Positions 4,226 to 6,925 of a DNA stretch of 6,925 bases are shown in pieces. The position numbers were made by a program, and so were the translations under genes. The notes below the pieces were generated by a model. That model was given only the letters and a program-made list of their open reading frames with translations. It was not told the origin of the DNA and searched no databases. The DNA lies in contig JAJXTA010000144.1 of the NCBI GenBank assembly GCA_021784265.1, positions 1 through 6,925 on the forward strand, in the 5' to 3' direction. The DNA is from a bacterium. GTDB lineage: Bacteria; Verrucomicrobiota; Verrucomicrobiia; Limisphaerales; J093. How positions within the stretch are numbered: the first letter of the stretch is position 1; each line of letters opens with the position of its first letter.

Positions 4226-6272
4226 GGGACAGGCATTGTAGCCAGACGGCGTAGCCGCCGCCAGGAGCCAGGTGCGGCCGCAGATGGGTGGTGGGGCGGA
4301 CCCGTTGGTCCGCCACATGAACGTGTTTGGGGAACTGATCGGCGTCCGCGGCGTCGGCATAGACGTGGGCGAGGTAGCGCCCCTCGGCGAGGAACGAGAG
4401 GGCGAGATCGAGTTCGCGCGGCTCCCAATCCGTCATGGCCCCGAGGTACCAGTCTCGCCCCGAGCGGCGCGCCACGCCGATCCATTGTCCCGGCGCGCCG
4501 CCCAAGACTCGAGTTTCGTCCCAGGTGGCGGGGACCCGCTGGATAAACGCGAAGGCGGGTTGGCCCGCATACGCGCCGGGGTAGTCGGACACCATCTGGA
4601 AAGGCGCCTCATAGACCACGTACATCGCCAGTTGATGGGCGCGGGTGCCCATGACCATCGGACGTTCCATGCGCGGCTCGAATTCCTCGCGAGTGACGTT
4701 GGCGAAACCGCCCGGGGTGTAGTCCATGCGCCCGGCGAGCATCCGGGTGAAGGGCAGGGTGACGTGGTGTTCGGGATTGTCCCGGCTGCCCGCCTTGGAC
4801 TGTTCCATCCCCGCCACGGCCTCGTACCCGAGCACGTTGGGGTAGGTACGGTCCAAGCCGGTCGGCTTGGTCGCACCGTGGAAATCCACGAGCAGGTGGT
4901 GCTGGGCCGCCAAGGCTGCGGCGCGATAATAGAACTCGATCCCCTCCTGGTCGTCGCGTTCAATGAAGTCGATTTTCACGCCGGCCACGCCCCAGTGTTC
5001 GTAGAGGGGAAAGGCCGCTTGCATCTGGCGGTTGGCCTCCTGGTACCCGAGCCAGATCCAGATTCTGACGCCTTTGCCCGCCGCGTAGCGGACGAGGCCG
5101 GGAATGTCCACCCGGCCATTCATCCGGGTGATGTCGCCGCGGGCCCACCAGCCGGCGTCCACCAGCATGTAGGGGAAACCGGCGGTGGCGGCGAAATCGA
5201 CGTAATAGCGCATTGTGGCGGTGTTGTAGGACGACCGGCCGTCCGGTCCCAAGCTGCCGCTCCACCAATCCCAGGCGGCCTTGCCGGCGTGAATCCAGGA
5301 AGTGTCGCTGAGGACGGAGTCGGGACTCAAACTGGTGATGGTGTTGGCTTCGATGAGGCGCCCGGGCTCATCGCCCACGAGCAGCACCCGCCACGCCGAG
5401 TGGTGGGGCAAGGTGCCGGTGACACTGAGGTTGGTGGCGCCGATCTGAGGCGCCAGCCGGGACTCGAACCAATGGCCACTCCAGTTCCCGGCGGGATTGA
5501 CCAGGTACATGGCGGCATTGTCGCGCAGGTCGGCCTCAGTGATCGCCAGCCACGCCACGCCGGGCACTTCCATCAACAAGGGCAGCCCCAGCAAGACCGT
5601 GCTCGCGACCCCGCCCTGGTTGGCGAGGCTGCTTGCCGAGAGCCTGATGAACTCGCTCTCGTACATCGACCGGTAATGCGGCAAGATCAGCGCGTAGATG
5701 AACGGGTCTTTGCTCAGGCGGAACTCGGTGCGCTCCTTGGTGAGGCGGAAGGACGCCAGGCCGGGTTGGGCGGGAACGAGGTAACGGAACGCCACCGCGT
5801 CATCGTAGGCCCGGACCTCGAGGGTCATCTGGCGGTGGGGCGCCTCCGGCTCGGCCAACCTCACCCGCAGGGCGTGGTAATGATCCCGCACCGTGCTGGC
5901 CTTGCCCGTGACCAGGCGGTAGGTGTGATCCATCGTCGAGGTTTCCGCCTCGAGCAGACGCACCCGCCCGCCTAACAGTCGTTGGCCTTCCAGCTCGAGG
6001 CCGAGGCCCGAGCGGGCGAGAAGGGGCCGGTCACGGTAGGTGACCTCGTACACCAGTTGGCCACCGCCGGGCGCGCTGTTGCCGTCGGCAATGGTGGACA
6101 GCCGGAACGCCAGCCGCCCGTTGGGGGAGGTGACGAGGGCTTGACCGGACTGGCCGAAGGCCACCCTGCCCGCCGCCACCAGCAGCAGGAGTACGGCCAC
6201 GAGGCCCAACGGAGTCGGCCGGCCGCACGGTGGGCGGGCTGGGCGCGAGGCGGGGCAGCGGGTGAGGTGCAT
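4203..6272 (-). CDS. GH97 family glycosidase, retaining alpha-galactosidase type
   Basis: 689 residues, the usual size of a GH97 enzyme, which hydrolyses alpha-linked glucosides or galactosides. A signal peptide is visible: basic start, hydrophobic run at 22-34, likely cleavage near FG-QS (40/41). The N-terminal beta-sandwich spans about 42-310 (VTSPNGRLAF opening). The catalytic barrel follows with AWDWWSG (333-339), MLVDAGWW (369-376), GVAGVKIDF (428-436) and PTGLDRTYPNVLGYEAVAGME (470-490). A C-terminal beta domain ends with LAPGGGYAVWL (668-678). In GH97 the inverting SusB type uses two glutamates as base, while the retaining alpha-galactosidase type has an aspartate nucleophile in the V-K-(V/I)-D-F strand. 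Here D435 occupies that place, E484 is the probable acid/base, and the SusB base position (H-E-A) reads H-G-A (465-467). Retaining chemistry, probably on alpha-galactosides, is therefore inferred. The start lies 6 bases after the TPR gene stop, and the end overlaps the sialidase-like gene. Confidence 0.93.
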   Translation of the reverse strand: MHLTRCPASRPARPPCGRPTPLGLVAVLLLLVAAGRVAFGQSGQALVTSPNGRLAFRLSTIADGNSAPGGGQLVYEVTYRDRPLLARSGLGLELEGQRLLGGRVRLLEAETSTMDHTYRLVTGKASTVRDHYHALRVRLAEPEAPHRQMTLEVRAYDDAVAFRYLVPAQPGLASFRLTKERTEFRLSKDPFIYALILPHYRSMYESEFIRLSASSLANQGGVASTVLLGLPLLMEVPGVAWLAITEADLRDNAAMYLVNPAGNWSGHWFESRLAPQIGATNLSVTGTLPHHSAWRVLLVGDEPGRLIEANTITSLSPDSVLSDTSWIHAGKAAWDWWSGSLGPDGRSSYNTATMRYYVDFAATAGFPYMLVDAGWWARGDITRMNGRVDIPGLVRYAAGKGVRIWIWLGYQEANRQMQAAFPLYEHWGVAGVKIDFIERDDQEGIEFYYRAAALAAQHHLLVDFHGATKPTGLDRTYPNVLGYEAVAGMEQSKAGSRDNPEHHVTLPFTRMLAGRMDYTPGGFANVTREEFEPRMERPMVMGTRAHQLAMYVVYEAPFQMVSDYPGAYAGQPAFAFIQRVPATWDETRVLGGAPGQWIGVARRSGRDWYLGAMTDWEPRELDLALSFLAEGRYLAHVYADAADADQFPKHVHVADQRVRPTTHLRPHLAPGGGYAVWLQCLSHEKPSAK

Positions 6273-6278
6273 GCGGGG

Positions 6279-6776
6279 CTACCAGCCGCGGATATCCGGC
6301 CATAGCGGCTCGAGGTCCTTATCCTTGAGCGCCATGCGGCGGATTTCCTCCTTGCCCCGCACCTCGACCGCCTTGGCCAACCACTGGCGCGCCGCCGCCC
6401 GATCGCCCATCTGGCAGGCGTAGCAGGCCAGGTTGTACGGGATGATGCCGACCTTGGGGAATTTAGTGGCGATGGGCAGCAAGAGGTCCCACGCCTCGCG
6501 GGTACGACGGAGCTCATGGAGGGCGTAGGACTGATCAATCCAGCCCCCCGGGTCTTCGGGCACCAATCGGGCCAAGCGCTGGGCGACCTGAAGGGCATCA
6601 TCCCAACGTTTCTCGCCGGCGTGGACGCGCCAGCGCATCTCGAGCACCGCCGGGTGCTCCCGGAGGGCGGGGGAGATATGGTCCAGCTCCGCGGCGGCTT
6701 CGCGGGGATTGCCCAAGTCCAGCCAGCCACTGGCGGCTTCCCAGTAGTGCCGGTCCGGCGGCTTCAGCGGTGACAC
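6279..6776 (-). CDS. Small TPR-repeat protein
   Basis: 165 residues from GTG 6776, cytoplasmic, with no signal peptide. It is composed almost wholly of tetratricopeptide-like helical pairs: about 10-42 (GWLDLGNPREAAAEL), 43-76 (RWDDALQVAQRLARLVPEDP), 77-110 (SYALHELRRTREAWDLL) and 111-145 (YNLACYACQMGDRAAARQWLAKAV), then a tail with MALKDKDLEPLW. TPR proteins are scaffolds for protein contacts; no enzymatic residue is seen. From memory this layout, with an opening PPD...GWLELGNP and a closing D-x-D-L-x-P-L-W, is common in Verrucomicrobiota as a stand-alone protein of about 165 residues, which favours GTG 6776. The same frame reaches an ATG at 6866 (195 residues), but the extra 30 residues are basic, proline-rich and unlike the rest. 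It is the first gene of the minus-strand cluster, 6 bases ahead of the GH97 gene, yet nothing ties its role to glycan breakdown. Confidence 0.82.
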   Translation of the reverse strand: MSPLKPPDRHYWEAASGWLDLGNPREAAAELDHISPALREHPAVLEMRWRVHAGEKRWDDALQVAQRLARLVPEDPGGWIDQSYALHELRRTREAWDLLLPIATKFPKVGIIPYNLACYACQMGDRAAARQWLAKAVEVRGKEEIRRMALKDKDLEPLWPDIRGW

Positions 6777-6882
6777 GCTCCTTGAGTAGCGAGGTCGGCG
6801 GTCGCTGCCAAGCGGTTTTTTCGGGCCGTCCTGGTGGCGCCCATGCCGTGGCTGGGGCATCGACATTCGCTGTTCGGTCCAT

Positions 6883-6910
6883 AAAATAGGCGCGGTTATG
6901 AGCCTGTGCA
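6883..6910 (-). promoter_or_regulatory. Possible promoter of the TPR-GH97-sialidase cluster
   Basis: On the minus strand TGCACA (6910-6905) and TATTTT (6888-6883) match four of six bases each of the sigma-70 -35 and -10 boxes, with a 16-base spacer. This is one of the few AT-rich spots near the start of the cluster. A transcript would begin near 6876, giving a leader of about 100 bases before GTG 6776, or about 10 bases before ATG 6866. The match is weak. Confidence 0.3.
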
Positions 6911-6925
6911 GCCTGCTGGTCCGAA

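Noticed and set aside
4226..4360. N-terminal extension of the sialidase-like gene to an ATG at 4360
   Set aside because: It would overlap the GH97 coding end by over 150 bases and bury the signal peptide behind 45 residues of out-of-frame character.
4272..5975. 567-codon plus-strand open frame antisense to the GH97 gene
   Set aside because: Its residues are the Gly/Val/His/Asp-rich mixture expected from the complement of a GC-rich gene, while the minus strand encodes a complete recognisable GH97 enzyme.
6777..6866. N-terminal extension of the TPR gene to ATG 6866
   Set aside because: The 30 added residues are basic and Pro-rich with no TPR pattern, and the family normally begins near the PPD motif. 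Kept as an alternative, not excluded.
1..6925. Mobile element, CRISPR array or defence locus
   Set aside because: No transposase or integrase motif, no flanking direct repeats, no regularly spaced repeats and no nuclease or helicase domains were seen.

Overview
The window is GC-rich, protein-dense bacterial chromosome, with G or C strongly preferred at third codon positions and no rRNA, tRNA, insertion sequence or CRISPR array that I can see. The gene content is a retaining-type GH97 glycosidase, a BNR/Asp-box sialidase-like protein, an MFS carrier with an unusual extracytoplasmic insert, and a short TPR protein with a PPD...GWLDLGNP opening. From memory of protein families this points to a free-living member of the Verrucomicrobiota, perhaps Opitutales or a relative in the PVC group. 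That placement is inference; no marker gene is present.

Left part (1-1398, plus strand): a small four-helix membrane protein whose frame is open to the window edge is followed by a short membrane-anchored protein with three roughly 22-residue repeats (613-1041). Then comes a 357-base non-coding stretch (1042-1398) packed with hairpins. One of these is followed by a T-rich tract only when read on the minus strand, although no minus-strand gene precedes it, so it may be the 3' end of an unannotated small RNA.

Middle (1399-2874, plus strand): an MFS transporter with about 65 extra hydrophilic, probably helical residues between predicted TM7 and TM8. It converges, 37 bases apart, on the minus-strand cluster.

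Right part (2912-6776, minus strand): a tight cluster transcribed right to left: TPR protein, then a 6-base gap, GH97 glycosidase, then a 23-base overlap, sialidase-like protein. The two putative glycosidases both carry N-terminal export signals and probably act together on glycans outside the cytoplasm. The MFS carrier next door could import a released sugar, but it is convergent rather than co-transcribed, so that link is only positional. A weak promoter candidate for the cluster lies at 6883-6910.

The most unusual items are the MFS insert, the orphan minus-strand terminator with an overlapping alternative hairpin, and a helical insertion inside the sialidase-like propeller. I found no clear defence system or mobile element.
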